Positions 53,048 to 61,848 of a stretch of 64,000 bases of DNA are shown in pieces. The position numbers were made by a program, and so were the translations under genes. The stretch is from NCBI GenBank assembly GCA_023898345.1, contig CP060218.1:620001-684000 (forward strand), given 5' to 3'. Position 1 is the stretch's first letter. Every line of letters starts with the position of its first letter. The notes under the pieces were generated by a model that was not told the origin of the DNA, ran no database searches, and saw nothing but the letters and a program-made list of their open reading frames with translations. This stretch comes from Candidatus Woesearchaeota archaeon. Lineage in GTDB: Archaea; Nanobdellota; Nanobdellia; Woesearchaeales; UBA583.

Positions 53048-53705
53048 CTTTAACTTGGAATAAACTCTTGAGAGTTGGAAATAAAATTTTCTCTATGTCT
53101 GAAATGCTAAACTCATCTTTATCTTTGAGAACACACACAATTTTGTTTTTACTGTTGAGAAACATAAATAATTTGGCGTTCTCATACATTGGAACAGACA
53201 TGTCAAAGGTAAAGCGTTGTTTTAGCTTGAGAAGAAAACGTTCAGGAATTTCAACAAAATAGTCTCCTTCCAAATCCTTTGTGTCTGGCGTGAGCTTCCA
53301 TCCCAAATAGTATGCAAGTGTACAGATGCGAGTAATGAATTTATGAATTAAAAGCGTGTCTTCTGAGTTTACAGCAGCTTCTTTTGCAAGGTCACTAACC
53401 CTTATACTTTGGCGGCTTTTACGACTGAGCCTGTGGTAAGCCATGAAAATACTTAAATTAATACTATTATGTCCTAGCGTTCTTTTCATTTCTTGTTGTG
53501 TGTACTCGTAAAGATAATGCTCAAAGCCGAAGACAAAAACTCCTTCTACTTCTTTTTGCTTGATGGCAAAGTAGAGTAGCTCATATTTCACTTTTGGCTC
53601 GTTCTTTAGTCTGTCGTACTTTACTGTGAGTTCATCTTTACCAAAGATCTGTGAGAGCGAAGTGAGGTAGTTTGCATATTTGTCGATTGTTTCTTTGAAG
53701 CTCAT
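53028..53705 (-). CDS. Hypothetical protein
   Basis: 225 residues, soluble. A winged-helix-like region is suggested by RQSIRVSDLAKEAAVNSEDTLLIHKFITRICTLAYYL, but I do not recognise the family. GTTTATATG at about 53728-53736 lies 25 bases before the ATG. It overlaps the YgjP-like gene by 20 bases and begins the three-gene operon with the YgjP-like peptidase and rhomboid. Confidence 0.7.
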   Translation of the reverse strand: MSFKETIDKYANYLTSLSQIFGKDELTVKYDRLKNEPKVKYELLYFAIKQKEVEGVFVFGFEHYLYEYTQQEMKRTLGHNSINLSIFMAYHRLSRKSRQSIRVSDLAKEAAVNSEDTLLIHKFITRICTLAYYLGWKLTPDTKDLEGDYFVEIPERFLLKLKQRFTFDMSVPMYENAKLFMFLNSKNKIVCVLKDKDEFSISDIEKILFPTLKSLFQVKDVVSEK

Positions 53706-53745
53706 AGTAAAGTTCCGAAAGATAAGTTTATATGTTTTACTGCTT

Positions 53746-54483
53746 CTAGCTAGTCTTGTTTTCTTTCAAATACAACAATGTTTCAGCAAAAAGTTTTTTC
53801 TCTTTTCCTTGTTCATCAAAGTTATGACCTGCACCCTCCACTATGAGAAATTCGTAAGGAATGTTTAGCAAATTTAAATATTTACTCCAATTCTCTTTGA
53901 GAAAAAAATTTTCTGCCATTATGAGTTTAAGAGGCGTTTTAATTTGTCCAAGAATTCTTTCGTCTTGATTTATTCTTTCTTCGACAAGTTGTTTAGAGAC
54001 AAGAAATTCAATTTTACCCTTAAAGACATATTTGTCCAAACTTTCAATATATTCAAAATAATTCTTGTTAAATTCTTCACTTTCTTTTGTTTTAGGGAAA
54101 AAGGCCCCGTCCCAAAAAACCAGTTTCTTTGCTACTTCGTGCTTTGCTCCTATTACAACACAGGCCCCAAAACTGTGTGCGACTAAAAAAATATTTTCGT
54201 ACCTTGTTTCAAAATAGGATAAAACTTCGTTAAGGTCCTCTTTAAAAAAGACTATAGAACCTTCACTCAATGCATTCTCCTCCTTTTCAGAAGAAAAATC
54301 AAAACGAAAGGTGTCATAATGCTCTTTTGGGAAGTACTTTGCTGCATTGTAGAAGATATGCTGTTCTTTTGTACCGCCAAGGCCCACTACAAAAATAATT
54401 AGATTTTTACTTTGCTTCCTGTAAGTGAGAATTCCCGAAAGAGGACGACCCTTCTCTTTTCTTATCTCAATTTTTCTTTCCAT
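53746..54483 (-). CDS. Alpha/beta hydrolase, second paralogue
   Basis: 245 residues. Same fold and order as 15973-16689: FVVGLGGTKEQ, FDTFRFD-type stretch (YDTFRFDFSSEKE), nucleophile elbow AHSFGA, and catalytic His in GAGHNFDEQG. The first Gly of the GxSxG motif is Ala here, giving AxSxG, and the oxyanion region has VGLGG instead of HGLTG. These changes may mean a different substrate. TTTTAAATTTA lies 27 bases before the ATG. Repeat C lies immediately upstream. Confidence 0.83.
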   Translation of the reverse strand: MERKIEIRKEKGRPLSGILTYRKQSKNLIIFVVGLGGTKEQHIFYNAAKYFPKEHYDTFRFDFSSEKEENALSEGSIVFFKEDLNEVLSYFETRYENIFLVAHSFGACVVIGAKHEVAKKLVFWDGAFFPKTKESEEFNKNYFEYIESLDKYVFKGKIEFLVSKQLVEERINQDERILGQIKTPLKLIMAENFFLKENWSKYLNLLNIPYEFLIVEGAGHNFDEQGKEKKLFAETLLYLKENKTS

Positions 54484-54531
54484 GAGATTTCTGAAAAACG
54501 TTATTTTTTAAATTTATAGTAGTTTTTGATC

Positions 54532-54620
54532 TTCTCAAAAGATGAGGTCGGTAAAACCCCCAGATTTGTGGACCCGTTGCTCTCGTCTCACAAATTAGGT
54601 TGGTTTTTCGTAGCTCTTTA
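54532..54620 (-). repeat. Dispersed repeat C, copy 2
   Basis: Matches 15775-15861. Here it lies directly 3' of the GDT1-like gene (its stop codon is at 54618-54620) and 5' of the second alpha/beta hydrolase gene. A partial third copy, GGGTTTTTCGTAGCTC, is at 60477-60492, directly 3' of the ZPR1 gene. Confidence 0.8.
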
Positions 54621-55200
54621 TAGTAAAAGAGAAAATAAGGCAAACGCTCCTAAAATAATAAATGTAATATTCGCACTTTTTTCTAAGAGATCTTTCTTAA
54701 TTTTCTTGAAAAGAATAGTTCCTAAGTACATGGCAAGTGCTGTTAGAGTCGCTAATGCAAGAAAAACTCCCATGAAAACAAAAATAGGATTGTATATGCT
54801 TGCAAAGATTCCTGCAGCAATTTGACTTTTGTCGCCAAACTCTGCAAAAAAAATAAGAAAGAACATAGAAAAAAATGGTGATTTAAATTTTCTTAGAACT
54901 GCAGATTTTTCTTTGGTTCCTTCTTCTTCATCTTTTTCTTTTGCTAAAAGTCCAAAAACCCCAAAAAGCAAAAAAAGACACCCTGAGATAATTTTTATCC
55001 AAAACATTGGAAAATACATTGCAATTTCCTGAGCAAAATATATCGCAAATCCGTCAATGACAAGAAATGCAAACATAGCTCCAAAAAATATTTGCATATG
55101 CTGTTTTGACTTTGAACTCATCGAAAGTACTGCTAGCTGTTTTGTCGCCAAACTCTGCTATAAAGATTGAAAGGAGAGGAATGAAAAAATCTAGAAACAT
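54618..55200 (-). CDS. GDT1/TMEM165-family (UPF0016) transporter with an apparent frameshift
   Basis: Starts at ATG 55200, with TTTAAA about 25 bases upstream. The first frame reads IPLLSIFIAEFGDKTA, the conserved E-x-G-D-K-[ST] motif of repeat 1. Near 55138 the family sequence continues in another frame as QLAVLSMSSKSKQHMQIFFG. That frame carries motif 2, FFAEFGDKSQIAAG, and runs to 54618. So the coding sequence seems split between two frames; a two-base loss within AAAACAGC would explain it. Membrane segments of both halves are kept. Members transport Ca2+/Mn2+ out of the cytoplasm. Either a pseudogene, a programmed shift, or a sequence error. Confidence 0.85.
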
Positions 55201-55287
55201 GAACTTTAGGAGAACTGTTCCTCTTTAAAAATTTGAACTTTTTCATTCTTTTTTTATTGACATAAAAAGACTTTGCATAAAGAGAAC

Positions 55288-55295
55288 TTTATAAA
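55288..55295 (+). promoter_or_regulatory. TATA box of the epimerase gene
   Basis: TTTATAAA centred 26.5 bases before ATG 55318. It places the start at MAKYIVTGS and rejects an upstream TTG at 55273. Confidence 0.7.
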
Positions 55296-55317
55296 AAGCA
55301 TACTATTTCTTTTTTCA

Positions 55318-56313
55318 ATGGCAAAATACATCGTAACTGGTAGTGCTGGTTTTATTGGCTTTCACCTTTGTCTGCGCCTTCTCAAGGAAGGACATAGAGT
55401 AATTGGTATTGATAATATGACTTCCTATTATGATGTACGCATGAAAGAGAAAAGAAATGAACTGCTTTTATCTTATCCTTCTTTTCAGTTTGAACAAATA
55501 GATTTTGGAAATTTTGACTCTCTTTTCCAGCTCATAAATGCTTCAAAACCTAAGGTTATCATTCACCTTGGCGCGCAGGCAGGAGTTCGCTATTCTCTGG
55601 AAAATCCTTGGGCATATGAGCAATCAAACAATCTTGGAACTCTCAATATTTTTGAAGCTGCAAAAAGATCAGGAGTTCAAAATGTTCTTTTTGCCTCATC
55701 AAGTTCTGTGTACGGAGCAAATACCAAAACTCCCTTTTCTGAGGAAGATCCCGTGACACAACCCATTTCTTTGTACGCTGCGACAAAGAGAGCAAATGAA
55801 CTTTTAGCCTATACATACCATCACCTTTACGGAATGCAAACTGCAGGCTTTCGTTTTTTCACCGTCTACGGAATTTACGGAAGACCTGACATGGCTCTTT
55901 TCAAATTTGCAAAAAATATGCTTTTAGGAAAGGAAATTACTGTGTACAATAATGGTGATATGAAAAGGGACTTTACCTTTGTCGACGACATTGTTGATGG
56001 ACTTGTACGCGCAATTTCTGCTATTGAAAAGGGAAAGATCAAGTACGAAATCTATAACCTTGGTGGCGACTCGCCTGTCAAACTTCTTGATTTTATTGCC
56101 GAACTTGAGAAAACTTTGAACTGTAAAGCAAAGATGAAGTTTCTTCCGCTGCAAATGGGAGATGTTCAAGAAACTGTTGCAGATGTCTCAAAAGCTAGGG
56201 CACAACTTGGCTTTGACCCCAAAACAAGAATTCCAGAAGGGATCAAAATTTTCTCTGAGTGGTTCTTGGAAAATAAGGATTGGCTCTTGGAACTTGATGA
56301 CCCAAAGCAGTAA
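55318..56313 (+). CDS. NAD-dependent epimerase, UDP-glucuronate 4-epimerase-like
   Basis: 331 residues. Rossmann motif TGSAGFIGFH near residue 8, catalytic SSSSVYG and YAATKRANE (Tyr and Lys), then RFFTVYGIYGRPDMALFKF and KRDFTFVDDIVDG. The latter sequences are typical of UDP-glucuronate 4-epimerases rather than GalE. It provides UDP-galacturonate or a related sugar for surface glycans or N-glycans, such as on archaellin. Substrate assignment is inference. Confidence 0.88.
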   Translation: MAKYIVTGSAGFIGFHLCLRLLKEGHRVIGIDNMTSYYDVRMKEKRNELLLSYPSFQFEQIDFGNFDSLFQLINASKPKVIIHLGAQAGVRYSLENPWAYEQSNNLGTLNIFEAAKRSGVQNVLFASSSSVYGANTKTPFSEEDPVTQPISLYAATKRANELLAYTYHHLYGMQTAGFRFFTVYGIYGRPDMALFKFAKNMLLGKEITVYNNGDMKRDFTFVDDIVDGLVRAISAIEKGKIKYEIYNLGGDSPVKLLDFIAELEKTLNCKAKMKFLPLQMGDVQETVADVSKARAQLGFDPKTRIPEGIKIFSEWFLENKDWLLELDDPKQ

Positions 56314-56429
56314 GCTTTCACTCCATAGAAAAAACTTAAAATGTGAAAGAGGAAGGAGGAGAAATTTTTTCTGAGTTATACAGGATAAGGTAGGTTTTTA
56401 GAAACTTTTCTTACTTTTTCATCAGAAAC

Positions 56430-56437
56430 TTTATAAG
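56430..56437 (+). promoter_or_regulatory. TATA box of the chorismate mutase gene
   Basis: TTTATAAG centred 26.5 bases before the ATG at 56460. Confidence 0.65.
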
Positions 56438-56459
56438 GACAACTTTTCTGAGACTCTTT

Positions 56460-56747
56460 ATGGATAAACCTGAAATCATTGAAAAACTCGAGACACAACT
56501 AGCCCAAAACGACACAGAAATTCTTTACCTCCTTAAACGACGTTTGCAAACATCTCGAAAGATTGGAACTTTTCTGCGAAAGCAAAATCTAAAGCCCTTT
56601 TATGAAGAACCTGAACAAGTTGTTAAAAAAATTTCTGCTCTTTCTTTGACAATGGAACTGCGCCAACCTTTTGTAAAAAGCCTTTTTGAAAATCTAGTTG
56701 AGGAATCAAATTCTGTACGTAAAAAAGAAATTGAGAAAAATTCCTAA
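56460..56747 (+). CDS. Chorismate mutase, AroQ class
   Basis: 95 residues, all helical. The AroQ pattern is visible: IEKLETQLAQNDTEILYLLKRRLQTSRKIGTFLRKQ (the L-x-x-x-D-x-x-I/L-L-x-L-L-x-x-R core with the first catalytic Arg) and a C-terminal helix VKSLFENLVEESNSVRKK. It converts chorismate to prephenate for Phe/Tyr synthesis. It stands alone, without prephenate dehydratase or other aromatic genes nearby. Could also be a chorismate-mutase-like protein in another pathway. Confidence 0.75.
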   Translation: MDKPEIIEKLETQLAQNDTEILYLLKRRLQTSRKIGTFLRKQNLKPFYEEPEQVVKKISALSLTMELRQPFVKSLFENLVEESNSVRKKEIEKNS

Positions 56748-56819
56748 TTTTTTTATTGTTTTAAAAATTCCCAACAAAGGCTTTCCGATAACGCGAGGCA
56801 CCTTCAAACCATTTCTCAT

Positions 56820-57626
56820 TTATTCTTCTTCCTCTGAGCTTTCTTCATCAGCACTGGTTGTATCATCCGTCTCAGTAAGGGAAGTTGCTTGATTCTTGAC
56901 AACTTTTTGCATTTCTTCTTTGATGCTTCCTATTCCGGAACAATAGTCTTGTTCGTCGTCGTCAAAGCCAAGGGAAATTCCATTTTGAAAAATATCTTTT
57001 AAGGTTTGAGCAACGCTCGCAAGATCTGTAACACCAACGAAAATTTTTGCAGGAAGGAGTGGAGGATTTTTTATAATATTACAAAGAAAAGGAACTTTGT
57101 CGGCTGGAACTTTAAGAGTACAGTCCGTACTAATTATTTCCTTTGCAACTAAATATGTTGCTGAATAAACAGCCCCCACAGGATTTGCAATAATCTCTGC
57201 TATAAGTCCCCTAAAATACTCAAACATATTTATTCCTGGAAGTGCAAATACTTCTCCAACTATATATTTACATTGTTGATAGGCATATTGTTTTTCACAA
57301 AAAGTAGGATCCAAATCATTCACAACTGCATTGTATACACAAGAAACTTTCTGACATTTCATCTGCTTCCATTCTCTAGCTTTTTCTAGTATTCCTGGTA
57401 AACACAAGGAAATAATAGAAAGAAAAAGAGAATCTTTAATGTCAGCTGGAACTCCTGCACAAATAGAGTTTGCAGTTTTTGTTTGTACAAGACCATCTTG
57501 AGAAAAAACACTTTGGGAAGCTGCAAAAACTTGCGTACTAGAAAGAGGCAAGGTAAAAAGGACACTAAAAAGAACAAGAAATAAAAATCCAATTCCTATA
57601 CCTTTGCTCTCTCGGGTTCTTTCCAT
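56820..57626 (-). CDS. Secreted Cys-rich protein, unknown function
   Basis: 268 residues. Signal peptide (basic MERTRESK, hydrophobic IGIGFLFLVLFSVLF, end near VFAAS). The mature part has about ten cysteines in short pairs (MKCQKVSCVYN, FCEKQYAYQQCK), hinting at disulfides outside the cell. A central hydrophobic helix FRGLIAEIIANPVGAVYSATYLV may insert in the membrane. The end is very acidic (DEESSEEEE). It follows the 874-residue gene by one base, so the two are cotranscribed and probably form one surface structure. Confidence 0.65.
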   Translation of the reverse strand: MERTRESKGIGIGFLFLVLFSVLFTLPLSSTQVFAASQSVFSQDGLVQTKTANSICAGVPADIKDSLFLSIISLCLPGILEKAREWKQMKCQKVSCVYNAVVNDLDPTFCEKQYAYQQCKYIVGEVFALPGINMFEYFRGLIAEIIANPVGAVYSATYLVAKEIISTDCTLKVPADKVPFLCNIIKNPPLLPAKIFVGVTDLASVAQTLKDIFQNGISLGFDDDEQDYCSGIGSIKEEMQKVVKNQATSLTETDDTTSADEESSEEEE

Positions 57627-57627
57627 T

Positions 57628-60252
57628 TTATTTAGTGACCTCTGCCGTAGGTTTTTTAGCCTTCATACTTTCATAACTTTGATCAATACAAACTGCCTGT
57701 GTAAATGCTGTTTGAATTCCCTCTAATTTTTTAATACCCGTAAACGCCTCAGATAAACCTGAAACATTAAAATACTCAGTTAGAGTTGCACCATTTGAAC
57801 AACTAACCCAATCACAAGCCTTACCAATAAATCCAGTTTTATCAAAAAGAAAATTATCTGTTAAAGAATTCATCCCATTTGAAATTTTTTGAAGGGGATT
57901 TGAAACTGCACTTCCCCACCCAAATAACTCGAAAGCGGCCTGTATCCCATTAACACTATTGGAAAAACCTTGCAACATCGTTCTCACTTTTGAAATGAGT
58001 TCACATGCACCCCGAAAAATCTTGTAAATATCGTACATACCGTCAAGCCAAGAACCAAGCGACTCAATGCTCTCAATTTCTGCAAGAAGTTTGTTAGCAT
58101 GTGCATCAAGAAGACTTGTCCTTAACATATCGTAAAAGTGAATATTAAGAGTAAAGTCAACAAGTTCGGGTGGGAAGACTTCTTTTTCATTTCTTTTCAA
58201 AATACTCATTGTACAATGCATAGTTTTTGTGTTCAAATCATTTACGTTTGGATGAGTTTCTATAAGTGTCTTCATAACAAAATCTTCCAAGTTCTCTTGG
58301 CCCTCATTTATGACTACATCGTCAGGGTACAAAGTTCTCTCCCCCATAAGTATGGGATTAATATCTGAATCATTACAGTCCTTAAGCTGATAGTTGACAA
58401 TGGTAATATTTTTTTCAGTTCCAACTTTTTCAATTTTTCCTTCAAACCACCCCGTAATGTCTGATTCTAAAATGAGATTTCGATTTATTGGATTGAGAAT
58501 ATCCATATCTGAGATTTTGAATGAACTGAAGACTTCGTCACTAATCTTAAAAATTTCCACATATAATTCTTCTTTATTTCTATTCCCTGCTCGATCATTA
58601 ACATAAAACTTTATACTTTCATTCTTATACCCATTAACAACTTCAATTCCCGATATATCGCACTGAACGGCAGTCTCGTTGTACTGAGAACAAGAAGCAC
58701 TTAAATTTGACGACCCTTCGGCATAATAAATGGAAGAGGCATCGGCATAAACAAAATACTGTCCTGCATCGTCAAGATTATCGTCCTCTACAAATAGTTT
58801 GAAATCGAGGATTTCTCCTGATTTAACAATACCATCTTTAATACTCTCTGTTTCAATCATCTCAACAGAAAGAATTTGTGGCATGTACTCATCAATACTG
58901 ACATTTATTTCAGCAGTACTGGGATTGCCAAATTCATCTACAACTTGTACTGAAAAGGTATCTGAACCTGTCCCTATCCCTTTGTACACAGCAACTGCAT
59001 CTTTAAGCTTCCATTCACAAGTTGCCGTCCCACTTTCAAATTCGCAACTTGGAGAAAGAAGAGTTATTTTTCCAAAATCAGTATAGAGTTTTACATTAGC
59101 AAGGGTGCTTTCATCTGAATAGACAAGACGCACTATACTTTCATCATCGTAAGGAGAAAATATATTTGTAACACCTAACCTATTGACTAGTTCAAATGAT
59201 GAAATTACTGGCCCTTCATTATCAATAAAAACTTCTTCACTTAGTTCAGTACTTACTTCATTACCTAAGCTATCTGTTACTGTTACTGGAATTGTCACAG
59301 TACTGGTTTCGCTTAATGTGATGGGAACATTTTGCCATTTACAACTATAGCGCGTCTCCCCTTCCTTTGTACAGGAACCTGACAAAGAAGAAACTCCCGA
59401 ACTTAGCGCCGAAAAATCTGCAGTTACAGTTGGAGGAGAATCTGCAAAAGACGCATCCTCAACAACTAACTCATAGGAAGCTGTCCTTTGTGTTCCTGAG
59501 GAATATCCCACATTTTCAAAGCTAATAATTGTTGGAGCCTCTGAATCAACTTTTATCTCAAGGCTTGCTGTTGAACTTAATCCTTTGGCGTCAGTTGCTG
59601 TAACTGTAAAGGTCTGAGTAGAACTTAATGTTTCTGTTGTGGAATTCGTAAAACTCGCCACAGGATTTTCAAATGTTTGTGAGTCCAGTCCCGAAATGCT
59701 AACAAGTCCGCTTTGACTGTCACTTGCTGCGTATGTTATTGTAATAGGAGTTGAAGGGCCAACTACACTCTGGGAAGGGCTTGAGCTAATGCTTACAGTC
59801 GGCGCAGTGTTGTCGTAATCAAAATTTAAAGTAATTGTTTGTGTTTGTCCGTCGTTTGTCTCGATGTCGATGTAAGAAGTAAATCCTGTCGTTAGCTGGA
59901 TAGAATCTGCAAATGTAAAGCTCGCCACAACAACTCCAGTTTCATTTCCCTCGGAACTTAAGCTTGCTGCTCTTCCTGAAGCCGAGCTAAAGAGACGCAT
60001 TTTTAGATTTGCAGCATCATAACAACTTTCTTCGACGTTCTCAAAAGTTAGCATTACTTCAAGTGGGGAGCTTGCAAGATCCGCATCAATGTATGCTGTT
60101 TCTCCCGAAGAAAAAGTTCCTAAATTATTTGAACCTGAACTAACTGAAATACTGTCAGGTTTGGCTTTGCAGGCAGCATAGGAAAACGAAAAAAGAAGAA
60201 GAAGACAAAGGAGAAGATTACCTAGTGTTCTTGTTCTTCCTACTACTTTCAT
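57628..60252 (-). CDS. Large secreted protein with Ig/cadherin-like repeats
   Basis: 874 residues. Signal peptide ending near SYAACKAK. Residues about 40-560 form tandem beta domains, each starting with a DNTAPTV/DSEAPTI/DNEGPVI linker, as in bacterial Ig-like or cadherin-like repeats that build surface fibres. The last 200 residues are helical and amphipathic (KLLAEIESIESLGSWLDGMYDIYKIF, with cysteines). No sorting signal is visible at the C-terminus. Paired with the Cys-rich secreted gene 56820-57626. Adhesion or cell-contact role is inferred. Confidence 0.7.
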   Translation of the reverse strand: MKVVGRTRTLGNLLLCLLLLFSFSYAACKAKPDSISVSSGSNNLGTFSSGETAYIDADLASSPLEVMLTFENVEESCYDAANLKMRLFSSASGRAASLSSEGNETGVVVASFTFADSIQLTTGFTSYIDIETNDGQTQTITLNFDYDNTAPTVSISSSPSQSVVGPSTPITITYAASDSQSGLVSISGLDSQTFENPVASFTNSTTETLSSTQTFTVTATDAKGLSSTASLEIKVDSEAPTIISFENVGYSSGTQRTASYELVVEDASFADSPPTVTADFSALSSGVSSLSGSCTKEGETRYSCKWQNVPITLSETSTVTIPVTVTDSLGNEVSTELSEEVFIDNEGPVISSFELVNRLGVTNIFSPYDDESIVRLVYSDESTLANVKLYTDFGKITLLSPSCEFESGTATCEWKLKDAVAVYKGIGTGSDTFSVQVVDEFGNPSTAEINVSIDEYMPQILSVEMIETESIKDGIVKSGEILDFKLFVEDDNLDDAGQYFVYADASSIYYAEGSSNLSASCSQYNETAVQCDISGIEVVNGYKNESIKFYVNDRAGNRNKEELYVEIFKISDEVFSSFKISDMDILNPINRNLILESDITGWFEGKIEKVGTEKNITIVNYQLKDCNDSDINPILMGERTLYPDDVVINEGQENLEDFVMKTLIETHPNVNDLNTKTMHCTMSILKRNEKEVFPPELVDFTLNIHFYDMLRTSLLDAHANKLLAEIESIESLGSWLDGMYDIYKIFRGACELISKVRTMLQGFSNSVNGIQAAFELFGWGSAVSNPLQKISNGMNSLTDNFLFDKTGFIGKACDWVSCSNGATLTEYFNVSGLSEAFTGIKKLEGIQTAFTQAVCIDQSYESMKAKKPTAEVTK

Positions 60253-60306
60253 GATTTTTTTTAATGGGTGGCTTTCTTAAACTTTTGGTTCCATCAAAAA
60301 GGAAGT

Positions 60307-60393
60307 ATATACCGTACATCAAAAATAATTCCAGTTAACAAATTTTTGATTTAAGGTATTTTGTCACAAAAAAGTAATTTTAAACAGGTCTCC
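60307..60393 (-). repeat. Dispersed repeat A, copy 2
   Basis: 87 bases, uninterrupted. It matches 7630-7670 plus 7712-7757 in the opposite orientation and lies 54 bases upstream of the 874-residue secreted-protein gene. So repeat A precedes two unrelated membrane or secreted-protein genes. Confidence 0.8.
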
Positions 60394-60425
60394 TTGAAGT
60401 AAAGAAATCGCTAAAATGTGCTTAT

Positions 60426-60470
60426 CCCAATCGGAGCAGAGCTCCGAGACATAATACCTAGCTAAGGAAT
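60426..60470 (-). repeat. Hairpin repeat B, solitary copy
   Basis: CCCAATCGGAGCAGAGCTCCG (60426-60446) equals the reverse complement of the right end of the IS200 remnant (15728-15748). It continues with GACATAATACC.AGCTAAGGA, which is shared with the 41-base segment in repeat A copy 1. No transposase is nearby, so it looks like a non-autonomous derivative. Confidence 0.75.
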
Positions 60471-60476
60471 TATGTG

Positions 60477-60492
60477 GGTTTTTCGTAGCTCC
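60477..60492 (-). repeat. Partial repeat C
   Basis: GGGTTTTTCGTAGCTC, shared with copies at 15775-15861 and 54532-54620, ends at the stop codon of the ZPR1 gene (60493). Confidence 0.55.
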
Positions 60493-61041
60493 CTATTTTT
60501 TGAGTTTTTTTGTTTGCACTTTATCAGAAACAATTGCTGAATTCCCAGATTTGTCAATAAGTTTAAGTGTCATTTTTTTCTCTCCCCAGATAACTTGTTC
60601 AATGCCCTTGAGAATATTTTTGAGTTTGGTCTTTTGTTCTTTGTCTAACTCATCATCATTTTTGAGAAGTTCGACTTGTGCCTTGAATCTGTTTAGAACT
60701 CCTTCGACATTAGAAATGAAACCTTCAGAACCCATCGTTGAATCCACACTTATTCTAAATGTTGGAATTTTGATTTCACATTCCCCTGCTTTGATGACGC
60801 GAATGTTCAGATCATCTTTGCTTTCAACTTCAAGTGTGTACTCTGCCGGAGTTCCTGGATTTATGAATTCAAGATCTGAGTTCTTGAAACCACAAGCTTG
60901 ACATTTTATTGAAAATATTGCTATTGGTCCGGCGTAGGCATCTTCTATTTCGTATTCCGTAAAGGTTGCTTTTTCCTCTCCGCACACGGGGCACTGCTGT
61001 TTCTCAACGATGAGCATATCTCTTGGGTTTTCTGATTGCAT
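60493..61041 (-). CDS. ZPR1-type zinc-finger protein
   Basis: 182 residues. One ZPR1 zinc finger CPVCGEEKATFTEY...CQACG, then the ZPR1 beta domain with INPGTPAEYTLEVESKDDLNIRVIKAGECEIKIPTFRIS and GSEGFISNVEGVLNRF. Eukaryotic ZPR1 has two such modules and assists eEF1A folding; archaeal proteins have one. TTTAAAA near 61069 lies about 28 bases before the start at 61041. Confidence 0.92.
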   Translation of the reverse strand: MQSENPRDMLIVEKQQCPVCGEEKATFTEYEIEDAYAGPIAIFSIKCQACGFKNSDLEFINPGTPAEYTLEVESKDDLNIRVIKAGECEIKIPTFRISVDSTMGSEGFISNVEGVLNRFKAQVELLKNDDELDKEQKTKLKNILKGIEQVIWGEKKMTLKLIDKSGNSAIVSDKVQTKKLKK

Positions 61042-61163
61042 AGCATAGATTGAAAGATGATGAATTTAAAAGCATTGTGAAAAATCTGCTGCTGTTCTCT
61101 TCCTCCTCCTAGGCTCGCGAAAAGAATAACTCTTATAAATGCACCATAAATAGGAAAAATATA

Positions 61164-61814
61164 ATGAAGACTCCGAAGAAAACGCAAACATCAATTTCTT
61201 TTTATGTTATTCTTGCAATTGTTGTTGTTCTGCTTTCTTCTCTTCTTTTCTATACCAAAAATGGTTATGCTCTCAATATGTTTCCTTTCCTTCTGACAAA
61301 TATTAAATATCTCTTTTATTATCTTGGCATTATTTTCTTTAGTTTTCTTCGGTATTCTACTAGAAACAAACGCAGACAATATTTTGGGTATGTCATAAAA
61401 ATTGGCTCAAGGTCATACACCCCATTTTACTATACAAGTAAAAGGGGACTTTTCATTTATTATTTTGTTATTATGATCCCCGTTCTTTTCTATCTTTCTC
61501 TTCTGTATCAATCTTCTCCTACAAAAAACCTTATGGATTTGAGTTTTCACTTCTATCTTTTAGTCCTTTTTATTTTGCTTTTTCATGTCTTCGTTTTCAT
61601 CCTCATCGCCTTTAAGAGTGATGAAATAAAAATCCGTGATATCAGGATGCAACAGGAAGAAGAAAGGAAAAATGCTGAAATAGAAGCTGAATCTAAGGGA
61701 ATTCTTGATGGAGGTTTAAATGCAAAAAGTTTGTTTGTAATAATAGTTCTGGGCATTCTCATTGCAGGAGGCATCCTTCTTGCTGCTGCACTTTTGGGCT
61801 CAATCTTTTTCTAA
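61164..61814 (+). CDS. Hypothetical membrane protein
   Basis: 216 residues with about five hydrophobic helices: 13-30, 38-62, 95-113, 126-150 and a C-terminal one 191-214. A charged helical segment (RMQQEEERKNAEIEAESKG) precedes the last helix. TTATAAAT lies about 27 bases upstream. No family recognised. Confidence 0.65.
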   Translation: MKTPKKTQTSISFYVILAIVVVLLSSLLFYTKNGYALNMFPFLLTNIKYLFYYLGIIFFSFLRYSTRNKRRQYFGYVIKIGSRSYTPFYYTSKRGLFIYYFVIMIPVLFYLSLLYQSSPTKNLMDLSFHFYLLVLFILLFHVFVFILIAFKSDEIKIRDIRMQQEEERKNAEIEAESKGILDGGLNAKSLFVIIVLGILIAGGILLAAALLGSIFF

Positions 61815-61848
61815 ACAAAGTATCCAGAGAAAAACCTGCAAAAAAAGC

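Noticed and set aside
55273..55317. Upstream TTG start of the epimerase
   Set aside because: The TATA box lies downstream of this codon, so it is probably not transcribed.
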